This document shows, in pieces, positions 8,704 to 17,483 of a DNA stretch of 62,022 nucleotides. The notes below the pieces were generated by a model, which was not told where the DNA came from, did not search any database, and saw only the letters and a program-made list of their open reading frames with translations. Source of the DNA: Bacteroidaceae bacterium (GTDB lineage Bacteria; Bacteroidota; Bacteroidia; Bacteroidales; Bacteroidaceae); the NCBI GenBank assembly GCA_011959205.1, contig BLLV01000230.1:1-62022 (forward strand), in the 5' to 3' direction. How positions within the stretch are numbered: the stretch's first letter is position 1; each line of letters begins with the position of its first letter. Both the position numbers and the translations under genes were made by a program.

Positions 8704-9591
8704 TTAAGAACATCTTAACACTTGCCCCGGACGAAGAATCGTTCTGCGGGTAATGTGGTTCAACTTGCACAAAGCATCAATAGATGTACCTGTTTTCTGC
8801 GCAATGCGGCTCAAGGTATCTCCACTTCTTACTTTATGATAACGGATGGTACCATCTGATGAAGCCAACAAATTCACGTTCTTGCTGTTCGTGTTACGTT
8901 GATATCTGTTATTGCCTTTTCTAAACAAATAAGAATCGGCTACAATATCCTGTTTTTCAAAATCAAATAAAAGTGCCGGATTAATGGCTTGTCCCAAGAA
9001 ACGGGTTTCAAAATGAAGATGTGATCCGCTAGATCGTCCGGTGTTTCCACCCAATCCGATAATTTCTCCAGCCTCCACATACTGATCTTCATCCACCAGC
9101 TGCTTGGACAAGTGTCCATATACGGTTTCCAGTCCGTTTTCATGACGGATCACCACATATTTTCCATATCCGCGACGTTCATATTTTACCATTCTCACCT
9201 TTCCGCTGAAAGCTGCCCGGATAGTATCGCCAATATACACTTTCACATCCAGACCATTGTGCATCCTACGGCGACGCGGACCAAACTTTGAAGTTATCTT
9301 CGTATTTGTCGTCGGCATGTGAAAACCGGTCATATCAATACGGAATGTATCAGGAATTGTAACAGTATTACCATAAGCGTGTACGCGCTCATTACTCCAA
9401 TTAGGATAGAGACTGTAGGCAGGGTAAGCCGATTTTTCCGCCTTTATCTGACGAATCAATGCAACAGAATCTACTGCTTTCAATTTTCGATCGATGGGTG
9501 CCTGGCGTGCCAGCAAGTCTTGTCCTGACATATTCAGGCTGACTAGAGCAAAAGCTGCCACTGCGACTACTTTAACACATTTCAAAATCAT
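8704..9591 (-). CDS. Secreted M23 metallopeptidase with LysM domain
   Basis: The 295-residue protein has a signal peptide (about residues 1-24) and a peptidase M23 domain at about 100-205. The zinc-ligand pattern is visible as HNGLDVKV (His and Asp), then VYGHLSKQ and the final HLHFE. A C-terminal LysM domain covers about 250-295 (YHKVRSGDTLSRIAQKTGTS). M23 enzymes cut peptidoglycan cross-links and LysM binds GlcNAc chains, so a periplasmic wall-remodelling endopeptidase is likely. All expected metal ligands are present, which argues against a degenerate (activator-only) EnvC/NlpD type. The gene lies 18 bp after ndk and ends at a strong terminator. Confidence 0.9.
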   Translation of the reverse strand: MILKCVKVVAVAAFALVSLNMSGQDLLARQAPIDRKLKAVDSVALIRQIKAEKSAYPAYSLYPNWSNERVHAYGNTVTIPDTFRIDMTGFHMPTTNTKITSKFGPRRRRMHNGLDVKVYIGDTIRAAFSGKVRMVKYERRGYGKYVVIRHENGLETVYGHLSKQLVDEDQYVEAGEIIGLGGNTGRSSGSHLHFETRFLGQAINPALLFDFEKQDIVADSYLFRKGNNRYQRNTNSKNVNLLASSDGTIRYHKVRSGDTLSRIAQKTGTSIDALCKLNHITRRTILRPGQVLRCS

Positions 9592-9609
9592 CCGTTTTTT
9601 GTTTTTCTT

Positions 9610-10071
9610 TTAATATTCGTCATTCGCATAAAGGGAGCCAAACACGGCTTGCTTATACTCGAATATCTCTTCTGGTTTAAAAAATCGTTTGAGTTCCACT
9701 TCGGCAGTTTCCGGCGAGTCGGATGCATGGACTATATTCTCCTGAAAGCTCATGCTGTAATCTCCACGGATAGTTCCGGGAGCCGCCAGACGTCCGTTAG
9801 TAGGACCGGTTAATGTTCTCACTACTTGAACAGCGTCCACACCTTCAAAGCAACATACAATAACAGGGCAAACCATCATTGCATCTTTCACGCGCTGAAA
9901 GAACGGCTTCGAACTTAAATGAGCGTAATGTTCGCTAAGCACTTCATCCGTCAACTGAACCATTTTCATTCCGGCTAAACGCAGGCCTTTACGTTCAAAT
10001 CTGTTAGTAATCTCACCTACCAAGCCTCTCTGCAACGTGCAAGGCTTCAAAATAACCAGCGTTTTTTCCAT
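9610..10071 (-). CDS. ndk: Nucleoside diphosphate kinase
   Basis: Ndk transfers the gamma-phosphate of ATP to nucleoside diphosphates and balances the (d)NTP pools; it is cytoplasmic. The 153-residue product shows the starting motif EKTLVILKP, the GPTNGRLAAPGTIRGD-type nucleotide-binding segment and the phosphoacceptor His in NIVHASDSPETAEVEL. It is at the upper end of the usual length. The ATG at 10071 gives the conserved start; in-frame ATGs at 10074 and 10092 are less likely. It shares a minus-strand unit with the M23 peptidase and has its own promoter. Confidence 0.94.
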   Translation of the reverse strand: MEKTLVILKPCTLQRGLVGEITNRFERKGLRLAGMKMVQLTDEVLSEHYAHLSSKPFFQRVKDAMMVCPVIVCCFEGVDAVQVVRTLTGPTNGRLAAPGTIRGDYSMSFQENIVHASDSPETAEVELKRFFKPEEIFEYKQAVFGSLYANDEY

Positions 10072-10123
10072 CATAATATTCGGTTCATTCAAGATTAATA
10101 CTGTGCTTTTTCAAAAATTCCCT

Positions 10124-10153
10124 CAAAGATAGCGTTTTTCTCTGAGAAACAAG
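10124..10153 (-). promoter_or_regulatory. Promoter of ndk
   Basis: On the minus strand a CTTG box (10153-10150) is followed after 18 bp by TATCTTTG (10131-10124), which fits the Bacteroidetes promoter form. Transcription would start near 10117, about 45 nt before ndk. Confidence 0.5.
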
Positions 10154-10292
10154 GTAGTTCTTTAACTCTTTTTTTAGGTAATTAAATGCAAACAGTAAAC
10201 AAAATACCCAAGAACCTCTATAAACAGGGGAGAAATGATAGAAACATGTTATACAACATACTTCTTTGTTTTTAACAATACAATAACATAAG

Positions 10293-12389
10293 CTAAGAGA
10301 TAGCCGCCCAATTTACATTTGTTTTACGTAATGCCTGCAACTGTTGCCAAAGAATGGCATTTTCCGGACGAATCCCTGCGGGATCCTCATCTACAATCCG
10401 ACTTGCCACCTCACGGACATATTGCAATAATTGTCCGTCACGGGCGATATCAGCTATTTTCAGATCAAAAGCAACCCCACTTTGCTGGGTCCCCTCCAAG
10501 TCACCGGGGCCACGAAGCTTCAAATCGGCTTCCGCTATTTCAAAACCATCATTGGTCTGCACCATTATTTCCAGCCGCTTGCGGGTTTCTTCGGTCAGTT
10601 TGTACGTGGTAACCAAAATGCAATAGGACTGGTCTGCTCCACGCCCTACACGGCCACGCAACTGATGCAATTGTGAAAGTCCGAAACGTTCGGCGTTTTC
10701 AATGACCATCACCGAGGCATTAGGTACATTCACTCCCACCTCAATCACCGTAGTGGCCACCATAATCTGGGTTTCACCACTGACAAAACGCTGCATCTCG
10801 GCATCTTTCTCCGCCGGCTTCATTTTACCATGCACCTTGCTCACTTTACAATCGGGAAACTCGGCGCAAATCAGTTCATACCCCTCTTCCAGATTCTTGA
10901 TATCCATCTTTTCGCTTTCCTTGATTAAAGGATAAACAATGTAGATTTGCCGCCCTTCCTCTATCTGTTTACGAATGGAAGCATAAAGACTGGCTCGGCG
11001 GTTGTCAAACTGATGGATCGTCTGAATGGGTTTACGGCCCGGCGGCAACTCGTCAATAACTGATACATCCAGATCACCATACAGCGTCATAGCCAGGGTA
11101 CGGGGAATAGGGGTAGCCGTCATGACCAGCACATGAGGCGGACAAACGTTCTTACTCCATAACTTGGCACGCTGAGCCACCCCGAAACGATGTTGCTCGT
11201 CTATAATCACCATGCCCAAAGAAGAAAAGCCCACGGTGTCTTCCAGTACGGCATGGGTACCTATCAGAATCTGAACATCTCCCGTCAGCAAATCCTTCAA
11301 TATCTTCTCGCGCTTCTTTCCTTTGACGGAACCCATCAGAAGTTCCACACGCACATCCATGCCAAACAGGAATTTCTGAATGGTCTCATAATGCTGGGTG
11401 GCAAGAATTTCCGTGGGAGCCATCATACATGCCTGATAGCCGTTGTCTAATGCGATGAGCATGGACATCAGTGCCACCAGCGTTTTTCCGCTCCCTACGT
11501 CCCCCTGCAACAAGCGGTTCATCTGCCGTCCGCTTCCCATATCCTTCCGTATCTCCTTTATCACCCGTTTTTGCGCTCCGGTCAGTTCAAAAGGAAGATT
11601 CTGTGAATAAAACGTATTAAAAATCTCGCCCACCCGCTCGAAACGAAGCCCCCGGTATTTGCGCTGCCTGTCCTTGCTGTAACGTAGGATATTGAGCTGC
11701 ACATAGAACAGTTCTTCAAACTTCAAACGATATTGAGCCTTCCGAAGCTGTTCGGGGTTCTGAGGGAAGTGAATATAGCGGATAGCCTCATCCAAGGACA
11801 TCAGATGATGCTCCTCCACCAACTGCGGAGGTAATGTTTCGGCAAGAGGCTCTTGCAATAAGGCAAGCGCGTTCTTCATCAGTTTCTCCATCCCGTGAGA
11901 GTTCAAGAAACCGCGCTTCATCCTTTCCGTCGTGTTGTAATAAGGTTGCAGCCCCATCGTTGACAAGGTAAGTTCACCGGAAGGATCCATATCGGGATGG
12001 GCCACGTTGATACGGCCATTGAATACGGTAGGTTTACCAAAAACAATATACTCTGTCCGGGTCTTATAATGTTCTAACAGATACTTAATTCCTTGAAACC
12101 AGACTAAATCAATAACGCCCGTTCCATCCGAAAAATGACCGACAAGCCTGCGTTGCCTTCCCTCACCGAAAGTCTCAAAACTGAGGATCTCACCTTTCAA
12201 CTGGATATAGGGCATGTTGCCGTCTATTTCGTGGATATAATAAAGGCGGCTGCGGTCTACGTATTTATAAGGGAAATAGTACAACAAGTCATGCAAGGAA
12301 AACAGATTCAATTCCTTGTTCAAGACGGTTGCACGCTGCGGACCTACTCCTTGCAAATATTTTATGTCACGCGTAGTGATGTCGAACAT
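10293..12389 (-). CDS. recG: ATP-dependent DNA helicase RecG
   Basis: RecG remodels stalled replication forks and branch-migrates Holliday junctions. The 698-residue protein has the N-terminal wedge/OB domain (about residues 60-150), then helicase motif I (GDVGSGKTLVALMSM, near residue 300), the DEQH box (VIIDEQHRFGVAQRAKLW), motif III (VMTATPIPRT) and motifs IV-VI ending in RGRVGRGADQSYC. Length and motif order are normal. It is the last gene of the run pdxJ, exbB, exbD, tonB, DJ-1, ispD, recG and starts 1 bp after ispD ends, so it is very probably co-transcribed. Confidence 0.96.
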   Translation of the reverse strand: MFDITTRDIKYLQGVGPQRATVLNKELNLFSLHDLLYYFPYKYVDRSRLYYIHEIDGNMPYIQLKGEILSFETFGEGRQRRLVGHFSDGTGVIDLVWFQGIKYLLEHYKTRTEYIVFGKPTVFNGRINVAHPDMDPSGELTLSTMGLQPYYNTTERMKRGFLNSHGMEKLMKNALALLQEPLAETLPPQLVEEHHLMSLDEAIRYIHFPQNPEQLRKAQYRLKFEELFYVQLNILRYSKDRQRKYRGLRFERVGEIFNTFYSQNLPFELTGAQKRVIKEIRKDMGSGRQMNRLLQGDVGSGKTLVALMSMLIALDNGYQACMMAPTEILATQHYETIQKFLFGMDVRVELLMGSVKGKKREKILKDLLTGDVQILIGTHAVLEDTVGFSSLGMVIIDEQHRFGVAQRAKLWSKNVCPPHVLVMTATPIPRTLAMTLYGDLDVSVIDELPPGRKPIQTIHQFDNRRASLYASIRKQIEEGRQIYIVYPLIKESEKMDIKNLEEGYELICAEFPDCKVSKVHGKMKPAEKDAEMQRFVSGETQIMVATTVIEVGVNVPNASVMVIENAERFGLSQLHQLRGRVGRGADQSYCILVTTYKLTEETRKRLEIMVQTNDGFEIAEADLKLRGPGDLEGTQQSGVAFDLKIADIARDGQLLQYVREVASRIVDEDPAGIRPENAILWQQLQALRKTNVNWAAIS

Positions 12390-12390
12390 T

Positions 12391-13050
12391 TCAAATTAAG
12401 ACTTCCGCTATTTTCAAATCAAAAGGGGTGGTCAATTTTATATTTTCTCTATTTCCCGGCACCAGGCATACTTCCCCACCCATGGCCTCCACCACAGAAG
12501 CATCATCGGTAAAGGTATCCGTATATTCCTGATTGTATGCCTCTTTCAGCAACTGAATATCAAAGACCTGCGGAGTCTGAACCAGTTTATAGTCGCTGCG
12601 CGGAACAGTCTCACTTCCCGGTTTCGTAAGGTGACGCACGGTCTCCACCACATCAATTACAGGAACAACCGCTTTCTTTGTCTGCGCCGCCTCATAGCAT
12701 CCGGCTATCACTTCCCGGGAGACGAAAGGGCGAACGCCATCATGGACACCTACCAGGCCTTCACCCGTTACGTATGCCAATCCATTCTTTACGGAATGGA
12801 AACGAGTCTCTCCCCCGTCGGCAATGTCATGACGCAAAGTGAAATGATACGTCTCACAAAGTTCTTTCCAGTAAGCCTGCTGGCTCACCGGAAGAACTAA
12901 TATACAATGTATAGAAGAATCAAAAGCGTAAAAGGCCTCTATGGTACGCATCAGCACGGGCCTGCCTCCCACAGGCAAAAACTGTTTGGGAATATCGCCC
13001 CCCATGCGCAGCCCTTTGCCTCCCGCTACTATGATGACATGCCTGTTCAT
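12391..13050 (-). CDS. ispD: 2-C-methyl-D-erythritol 4-phosphate cytidylyltransferase
   Basis: IspD joins CTP to methylerythritol 4-phosphate in the non-mevalonate isoprenoid pathway. The 219-residue protein shows the nucleotide-binding start [20 protein letters not shown], then [12 protein letters not shown] and a QTPQVFD segment near residue 155, all typical of the family. The ATG (13050) overlaps the stop codon of the DJ-1 gene as ATGA, which suggests translational coupling. The gene is followed 1 bp later by recG. Confidence 0.95.
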   Translation of the reverse strand: MNRHVIIVAGGKGLRMGGDIPKQFLPVGGRPVLMRTIEAFYAFDSSIHCILVLPVSQQAYWKELCETYHFTLRHDIADGGETRFHSVKNGLAYVTGEGLVGVHDGVRPFVSREVIAGCYEAAQTKKAVVPVIDVVETVRHLTKPGSETVPRSDYKLVQTPQVFDIQLLKEAYNQEYTDTFTDDASVVEAMGGEVCLVPGNRENIKLTTPFDLKIAEVLI

Positions 13051-13598
13051 TCTTCAATCATCATCCCCAGCTTCAGTTCCTTCACCTTTTCCGCACCGAC
13101 ATATTTCCCGGCAATGGCAAACGAGAATGTCATCGCGGCACCGGGACCTTTACCGGTAATGAAATTACCGTCTGTCTCTACCAAAGCAGCCGTATACTCA
13201 GCACCTTCCAGGTATTTTTCAAAGCCCGGATAGCAAGTTGCTTTCCTGCCTTTCAACAAACCACGCTTTCCATATACCAACGGAGCGGCACAGATGGCAG
13301 ACAACGGACGTTCCGCCTCGGCAAATGTCCTGATCAACTTACCCAGACCTTCGTGAGCATCCAGATTCGTCGCTCCGGGCAGACCGCCGGGCAATACAAT
13401 CATCTCCACCTCCTCTTCTTTCACTTCTTCAAACACCCTGTCGGCTATTACCGGAACACCATGTGCACCGTTTACGGTCAGCACACCTGTTACGGAAACG
13501 GTTTTTACAGGCAAGCCTGCACGTCTCAACACATCTACCGGGGTCAGCGCTTCCACTTCCTCGAAGCCTTCTGCCAAAAATACACAAATTGTTTTCAT
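13047..13598 (-). CDS. DJ-1/ThiJ/PfpI family protein
   Basis: This 183-residue cytoplasmic protein of the DJ-1 superfamily has a start typical of the group ([19 protein letters not shown]), with the conserved Glu near residue 14. The nucleophile-elbow segment [15 protein letters not shown] carries a Cys near residue 103, and the C-terminal [13 protein letters not shown] motif is present. Family members act as glyoxalases, chaperones or deglycases, and the exact activity cannot be read from sequence. It lies between tonB (3 bp gap) and ispD (4 bp overlap). Confidence 0.88.
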   Translation of the reverse strand: MKTICVFLAEGFEEVEALTPVDVLRRAGLPVKTVSVTGVLTVNGAHGVPVIADRVFEEVKEEEVEMIVLPGGLPGATNLDAHEGLGKLIRTFAEAERPLSAICAAPLVYGKRGLLKGRKATCYPGFEKYLEGAEYTAALVETDGNFITGKGPGAAMTFSFAIAGKYVGAEKVKELKLGMMIEE

Positions 13599-13601
13599 AA
13601 G

Positions 13602-14495
13602 CTACTTCAGTTTAAAGTAATATGTAATAGTACCCGTCTGGTTATTCACTCCGTCCACTTGGTTAAAGCGTGCCTTACGGGCAGCCTCCTCCGCCGCCTT
13701 CCGCAACGAAGCGTTTACTGTATTGGTACGTTTGTTGATACTGGTGCTTATCACCTGCCCTGCGGGATTCACGGTGATAGTCACCACCACCCTTCCCTCA
13801 TCCTGCACATTATAGACAGGCATGGGCAAACCGCCACTACCCAACGAACGTCCGTTGAGGTCGAATGTTCCGTAGCCGCCCACTCCGCCGGACTTACCTT
13901 CCGAAGAATTTCCCGTCGGGCTTCCCTCTAAGCCGGAGCCTGTAGTGCCTGTTCCCTTATTTCCCATCTGGGTTCCCTTGCCGAAAGCACCGGCTATCTT
14001 CTTCGCCGCCGCCTCCGCCGCTGCCCTTTCGGCCGCCGCTTTCTTTTCTGCCGCCGCCTTTTCGGCTTCGGCACGCTTCTCGGCTTCGGTTTTTTCTTTC
14101 GGCTTTACCGTCTCTTTCTTGGGCACATCCTTCTTGGGAGTTTCCTTCTTAGGCTTCTCTTTTTTAGGAGTTTCTTTTTCAGGCTTCTTTTTGGGAACCT
14201 CCACCGTTTTCTCTTCAGTCTGGGTGATGATTTCCTCTTTTGCCTCGACAGGAGGAACCGTTTCCGGTTCGGATACATCAGGAGCCGGAGCTTCGGGTTC
14301 ATTCATTATATCCACATCCGTCAGCGTATAAGGATCGGCATTCCCCTGAGAAAGTTCCGTATTTCCCAACATAACAGGGACACCCCCTTCTTCCTGAACC
14401 TGCGGACGGCGGATAGCAATCAACAGCAGCAGGATAAGGAGAAATATATGCAGTACAGCCGTACCAATCAGTCCTGTTATCTTATTTTTTTTCAT
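13602..14495 (-). CDS. tonB: TonB family energy-transducing protein
   Basis: The 297-residue protein has a single N-terminal membrane anchor (about residues 8-28). A long Pro/Lys/Glu-rich spacer follows (about 60-130; repeated KKET and KKEKP units), then an Ala/Glu/Lys helix (about 130-165) and a Gly-rich stretch. The C-terminal TonB-type domain covers about 220-297 (GRVVVTITVNPAGQVISTSI). With ExbB and ExbD it passes proton-motive force to outer-membrane TonB-dependent receptors such as the SusC proteins of this window. The Gly-rich insert and the terminal sequence also resemble TolA-like proteins, so a Tol-type role is possible. It sits 9 bp after exbD. Confidence 0.88.
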   Translation of the reverse strand: MKKNKITGLIGTAVLHIFLLILLLLIAIRRPQVQEEGGVPVMLGNTELSQGNADPYTLTDVDIMNEPEAPAPDVSEPETVPPVEAKEEIITQTEEKTVEVPKKKPEKETPKKEKPKKETPKKDVPKKETVKPKEKTEAEKRAEAEKAAAEKKAAAERAAAEAAAKKIAGAFGKGTQMGNKGTGTTGSGLEGSPTGNSSEGKSGGVGGYGTFDLNGRSLGSGGLPMPVYNVQDEGRVVVTITVNPAGQVISTSINKRTNTVNASLRKAAEEAARKARFNQVDGVNNQTGTITYYFKLK

Positions 14496-14504
14496 GCTTG
14501 CAGC

Positions 14505-14924
14505 TTAACGTTTCTTCTCAGGCGGACGCGTAGCCAGCACCATCTTGAAGTGATTTTCATTTGCAATATTCAGCACCCTCACTATTTCGCGGTAAGGCAC
14601 GGCCTCATCCGCATAAAGGGCCACATACATATCGGGTTCCTTCTCGGCACACCTTTGCAGGAATGCGGGCAGTTCTTCCAAGTCTATCGGCATTTCATCC
14701 TCATTGCCGAAAGCGGTATAGAAGTTCAGCTGCTTGTCTATGATTACCCGTGTGAGCGGTTTCGCCGAAGTCTGCTGCCTGCCTTGCGGAAGCAGTACCT
14801 TAATGGCATTGGGCGACACCATGGTAGAGGTAATCATGAAAAATATCAGCAACAGGAATATGATGTCGGTCATAGACGCCATACTGAAGTTGGGTGATAT
14901 TTTATGTCTTCTTTTCAGTGCCAT
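14505..14924 (-). CDS. exbD: ExbD/TolR biopolymer transport protein
   Basis: The 139-residue protein has a short basic cytoplasmic start and one transmembrane helix at about 15-37. The key Asp sits at the beginning of the helix (MASMTDIIFLLLIFFMITS), as in ExbD/TolR proton channels. A periplasmic domain of about 100 residues follows. It forms the motor complex with ExbB upstream and TonB downstream. The gene order exbB-exbD-tonB in one operon supports the assignment. ExbD and TolR cannot be separated with certainty by sequence alone. Confidence 0.92.
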   Translation of the reverse strand: MALKRRHKISPNFSMASMTDIIFLLLIFFMITSTMVSPNAIKVLLPQGRQQTSAKPLTRVIIDKQLNFYTAFGNEDEMPIDLEELPAFLQRCAEKEPDMYVALYADEAVPYREIVRVLNIANENHFKMVLATRPPEKKR

Positions 14925-14930
14925 ACGCTA

Positions 14931-15659
14931 TTACTTTAGAACGGGTTCGTTCAGTAAGTCCATAAAGTCCATGGTACGGGCCTCCATTTGGCTTACCACT
15001 TTATCTACCCGAGTTACCAGATAATTATAGGCAAACATAGCCGCAATACCTACAATCAGACCACCGACCGTAGTAATCATCGCTTCATAAATACCACCTG
15101 AAAGCAGCGTGATATCAATGTTATTTCCGGCATTGGACATTTCCCAGAATGCCTGCACCATACCGGTCACTGTTCCAAGAAAACCAATCATCGGAGCGCC
15201 ACCGGCAATAGTCGCCACAATAGGCAGTCCGTTCTCCAATTTCGCTACTTCTATGTTACCGGAATTCTCGATGGCGGCCTGCACATCGGCTACAGGACGT
15301 CCCATGCGGGTGATACCTTTTTCAATCATACGGGCCGAAGGAGTATTGGTGATGCGGCAATAGTTGATAGCCGACTTTGTCTCACCCGTACGGATATAGT
15401 CACGGATACGCTCCATAAACAAAGGATCGTCTTTGCCCGCCTTACGGATAACCGCCAAGCGTTCAAAGAAAATATAAAAACAGATGACAGACAGCAAAGC
15501 CAGCACAAGCATGATCCATCCGCCTTTTACCGCCATATCCCAAAGGTTCATCTGAGCCTCCTCTGAAACGGGAGTTAATACGGGATTACCCCCGGCAAGG
15601 GTATCCGCCAGAGCCGCCTGTGCAGCCAATAAAATGATATTCATCATGAACGAAGACAA
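14931..15659 (-). CDS. exbB: ExbB/TolQ (MotA-type) proton channel protein
   Basis: The 242-residue protein shows an N-terminal hydrophobic stretch, a first helix near residues 45-68 ([20 protein letters not shown]), a cytoplasmic loop with [12 protein letters not shown], and two later helices. These carry the MotA/TolQ signature ([39 protein letters not shown]). It forms the proton-conducting pentamer around ExbD. The start overlaps the end of pdxJ by 16 bp; an ATG at 15647 is an alternative. It is followed 6 bp later by exbD. Confidence 0.92.
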   Translation of the reverse strand: MSSFMMNIILLAAQAALADTLAGGNPVLTPVSEEAQMNLWDMAVKGGWIMLVLALLSVICFYIFFERLAVIRKAGKDDPLFMERIRDYIRTGETKSAINYCRITNTPSARMIEKGITRMGRPVADVQAAIENSGNIEVAKLENGLPIVATIAGGAPMIGFLGTVTGMVQAFWEMSNAGNNIDITLLSGGIYEAMITTVGGLIVGIAAMFAYNYLVTRVDKVVSQMEARTMDFMDLLNEPVLK

Positions 15660-16360
15660 TTTTTATATTCTTCAATAGTTTGTTTTAATCCCATATAAAG
15701 TGCATCGCTTATCAATGCGTGACCGATAGACACCTCGTCCAGCCAAGGAATATGCGTATGCATATATTTCAGGTTTACCAGACTAAGGTCGTGGCCTGCA
15801 TTCAGCCCCATCCCCAAGCTACGGGTCACCTTCGCCGCTTCTATAAAGGGAGCGATGGCCGCTTCGGGGTTCTGGGGAAACAGCGTGGCGTAGGGTTCCG
15901 TATAAAGTTCCACCCGGTCGGCCCCCGCCTTGGCGGCATATTCTATCATCTCTCTGTCCGTACCGACAAAGATAGAGGTACGGATGCCTGCCTGGCCGAA
16001 CGTATCCATCAGTTCGGTCAGGAAAGAAAGATTCGCCTTGGTATCCCATCCGGCGTTAGATGTAATCTGATCGGGCGCATCGGGTACCAGCGTTACCTGA
16101 TGAGGTTTTACTTTCAGCACCAGGTCAACGAACTCCGGTGCGGGATATCCTTCGATATTAAACTCTGTAGTAAGCAACGGACGAAGTTCGTACACATCGC
16201 TACGGCGGATATGACGTTCATCGGGACGGGGATGTACGGTGATGCCTTCCGCACCAAACGCCTCACAGTCCAAGGCTACTTTCACCACATCCGGATTGTT
16301 ACCTCCCCGGGCATTACGCAAGGTGGCTACCTTGTTTATATTTACACTTAACTTTGTCAT
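15644..16360 (-). CDS. pdxJ: Pyridoxine 5'-phosphate synthase
   Basis: PdxJ condenses 3-amino-1-hydroxyacetone phosphate with deoxyxylulose 5-phosphate to make pyridoxine 5'-phosphate, in the vitamin B6 pathway. The 238-residue TIM-barrel protein shows [17 protein letters not shown] near the start, [24 protein letters not shown] and the final [11 protein letters not shown] and [17 protein letters not shown]. It is the first gene of the operon that leads on to exbB, exbD, tonB, DJ-1, ispD and recG. It diverges from nadK across a 103-bp region with a palindrome. Confidence 0.95.
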   Translation of the reverse strand: MTKLSVNINKVATLRNARGGNNPDVVKVALDCEAFGAEGITVHPRPDERHIRRSDVYELRPLLTTEFNIEGYPAPEFVDLVLKVKPHQVTLVPDAPDQITSNAGWDTKANLSFLTELMDTFGQAGIRTSIFVGTDREMIEYAAKAGADRVELYTEPYATLFPQNPEAAIAPFIEAAKVTRSLGMGLNAGHDLSLVNLKYMHTHIPWLDEVSIGHALISDALYMGLKQTIEEYKNCLRS

Positions 16361-16384
16361 CTTGGCAATATATTATTATCTTTG
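16353..16384 (+). promoter_or_regulatory. Promoter of nadK
   Basis: TTTG at 16353-16356, a 20-bp spacer and TATCTTTG at 16377-16384 match the Bacteroidetes promoter. Transcription would start near 16391, giving a leader of about 73 nt that contains a 19-bp palindrome. Confidence 0.6.
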
Positions 16385-16397
16385 CAGTTCTGATGTG

Positions 16398-16405
16398 CAA
16401 AGTTA
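16398..16405 (-). promoter_or_regulatory. -7 element for the pdxJ operon
   Basis: The minus strand reads TAACTTTG. The predicted start near 16391 is 31 nt before pdxJ and nearly coincides with the predicted start of nadK on the other strand. No strong TTTG box is at the expected distance. Confidence 0.4.
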
Positions 16406-16406
16406 G

Positions 16407-16425
16407 CAGGTTTTATTAAAACCTG
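16407..16425. promoter_or_regulatory. 19-bp perfect palindrome between pdxJ and nadK
   Basis: CAGGTTTTATTAAAACCTG has 9-bp arms around one central base. It lies in the nadK leader and directly upstream of the pdxJ -7 element, where a bound dimer could affect both directions. It has no T-tract, so a terminator is unlikely. The regulator is unknown. Confidence 0.5.
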
Positions 16426-16463
16426 ATCCATTTTGGCAAACAAAAGATTTATAAAATTAACTA

Positions 16464-17351
16464 ATGAATATACGTCCAATGAAATTCGCCCTTTTCGGAA
16501 ACACTTATCAGGCCAAGAAATCGGCTCATGTGGAACGCCTGTTATCCATTCTATCACAGCATAACGCCGAAGTTCACATCTGCCGTGAGTTCTACCAGTT
16601 TCTGACAAACGACCTCAAGATCGGCATCCGTCATGCCGGTGTTTTCGATGGGAACAATTTTGAAGCCGACATGGTGCTGAGCATCGGAGGTGACGGTACT
16701 TTCCTGAAAGCCGCCAGCCGTGTGGGTTCGCGCAACATTCCCATACTGGGCATCAACACCGGGCGGTTAGGTTTTCTGGCCGATGTCTCCCCCGAAGAGA
16801 TGGAGGATACCTTCAATGACATCTACAGCGGAAACTACCGGATAGAAGACCGTAGCGTATTGCAGGTATCCTGCAAGGAACAGGAACTGAAAGGTTACCC
16901 TTTCGGGCTGAACGAGATAGCGGTACTGAAGCGTGACAGTTCTTCCATGATTTCCATCCACACGGCCATCAACGGGGCCTATCTCACCACTTACCAGGCG
17001 GACGGACTGGTCATTGCCACTCCTACCGGCTCTACCGCCTACTCGCTGAGCATCGGCGGACCTGTAATCGTGCCGCACAGCAACACCATCGCCATCACCC
17101 CGGTTGCGCCACACAGCCTAAACGTACGCCCCATCGTGATCAACGATGACTGGGAAATCACACTGGATATAGAGAGCCGCAGCCACAATTTCCTGATTGC
17201 TATCGACGGACGCAGTGAAACTTGCCGTGAAGGCAGCCGGCTCACAATCCGCAAGGCTGATTATAAAACAAAGGTAGTAAAACGGAACTGCCACATCTTT
17301 TTCAACACGCTCCGAAATAAGATGATGTGGGGAGCCGATGGCAGAGGATGA
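16464..17351 (+). CDS. nadK: NAD kinase
   Basis: NadK phosphorylates NAD to NADP and so sets the NADP pool; it is cytoplasmic. The 295-residue protein has the family motif [16 protein letters not shown] (GGDGT with the catalytic Asp) near residue 75, [16 protein letters not shown], the NE motif in [10 protein letters not shown] and the [17 protein letters not shown] segment. Length is normal. The start at 16464 ([12 protein letters not shown]) is chosen; the ATG at 16479 is an alternative. It diverges from pdxJ. Confidence 0.95.
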   Translation: MNIRPMKFALFGNTYQAKKSAHVERLLSILSQHNAEVHICREFYQFLTNDLKIGIRHAGVFDGNNFEADMVLSIGGDGTFLKAASRVGSRNIPILGINTGRLGFLADVSPEEMEDTFNDIYSGNYRIEDRSVLQVSCKEQELKGYPFGLNEIAVLKRDSSSMISIHTAINGAYLTTYQADGLVIATPTGSTAYSLSIGGPVIVPHSNTIAITPVAPHSLNVRPIVINDDWEITLDIESRSHNFLIAIDGRSETCREGSRLTIRKADYKTKVVKRNCHIFFNTLRNKMMWGADGRG

Positions 17352-17447
17352 TATTGCAATTCATCCTCAAAACAGTTTAAATAGTGGTTATCAAGATTAT
17401 ACAAAACCTTTTATATCCAACAAATTTCTTTTTTCAAATACTATGCT

Positions 17448-17455
17448 TATATTTG
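17448..17455 (+). promoter_or_regulatory. -7 element of the PagL-like gene
   Basis: TATATTTG matches TAnnTTTG and would start transcription near 17462, about 22 nt before the ATG. No clear TTTG box is visible 19-21 bp upstream. Confidence 0.35.
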
Positions 17456-17483
17456 TGCCACAAACAAAAACATCACACGGAAT

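Noticed and set aside
14105-14302. Very Lys/Arg-rich minus-strand frame inside tonB, like a basic protein.
   Set aside because: It is an alternative frame of the Pro/Lys/Glu-rich TonB spacer and has no start of its own.
13602-14495. Repeated KKET/KKEKP codons in tonB as a possible CRISPR-like or other DNA repeat array.
   Set aside because: The repeats are codon-level low complexity of a TonB spacer, irregular in spacing, inside an open frame.
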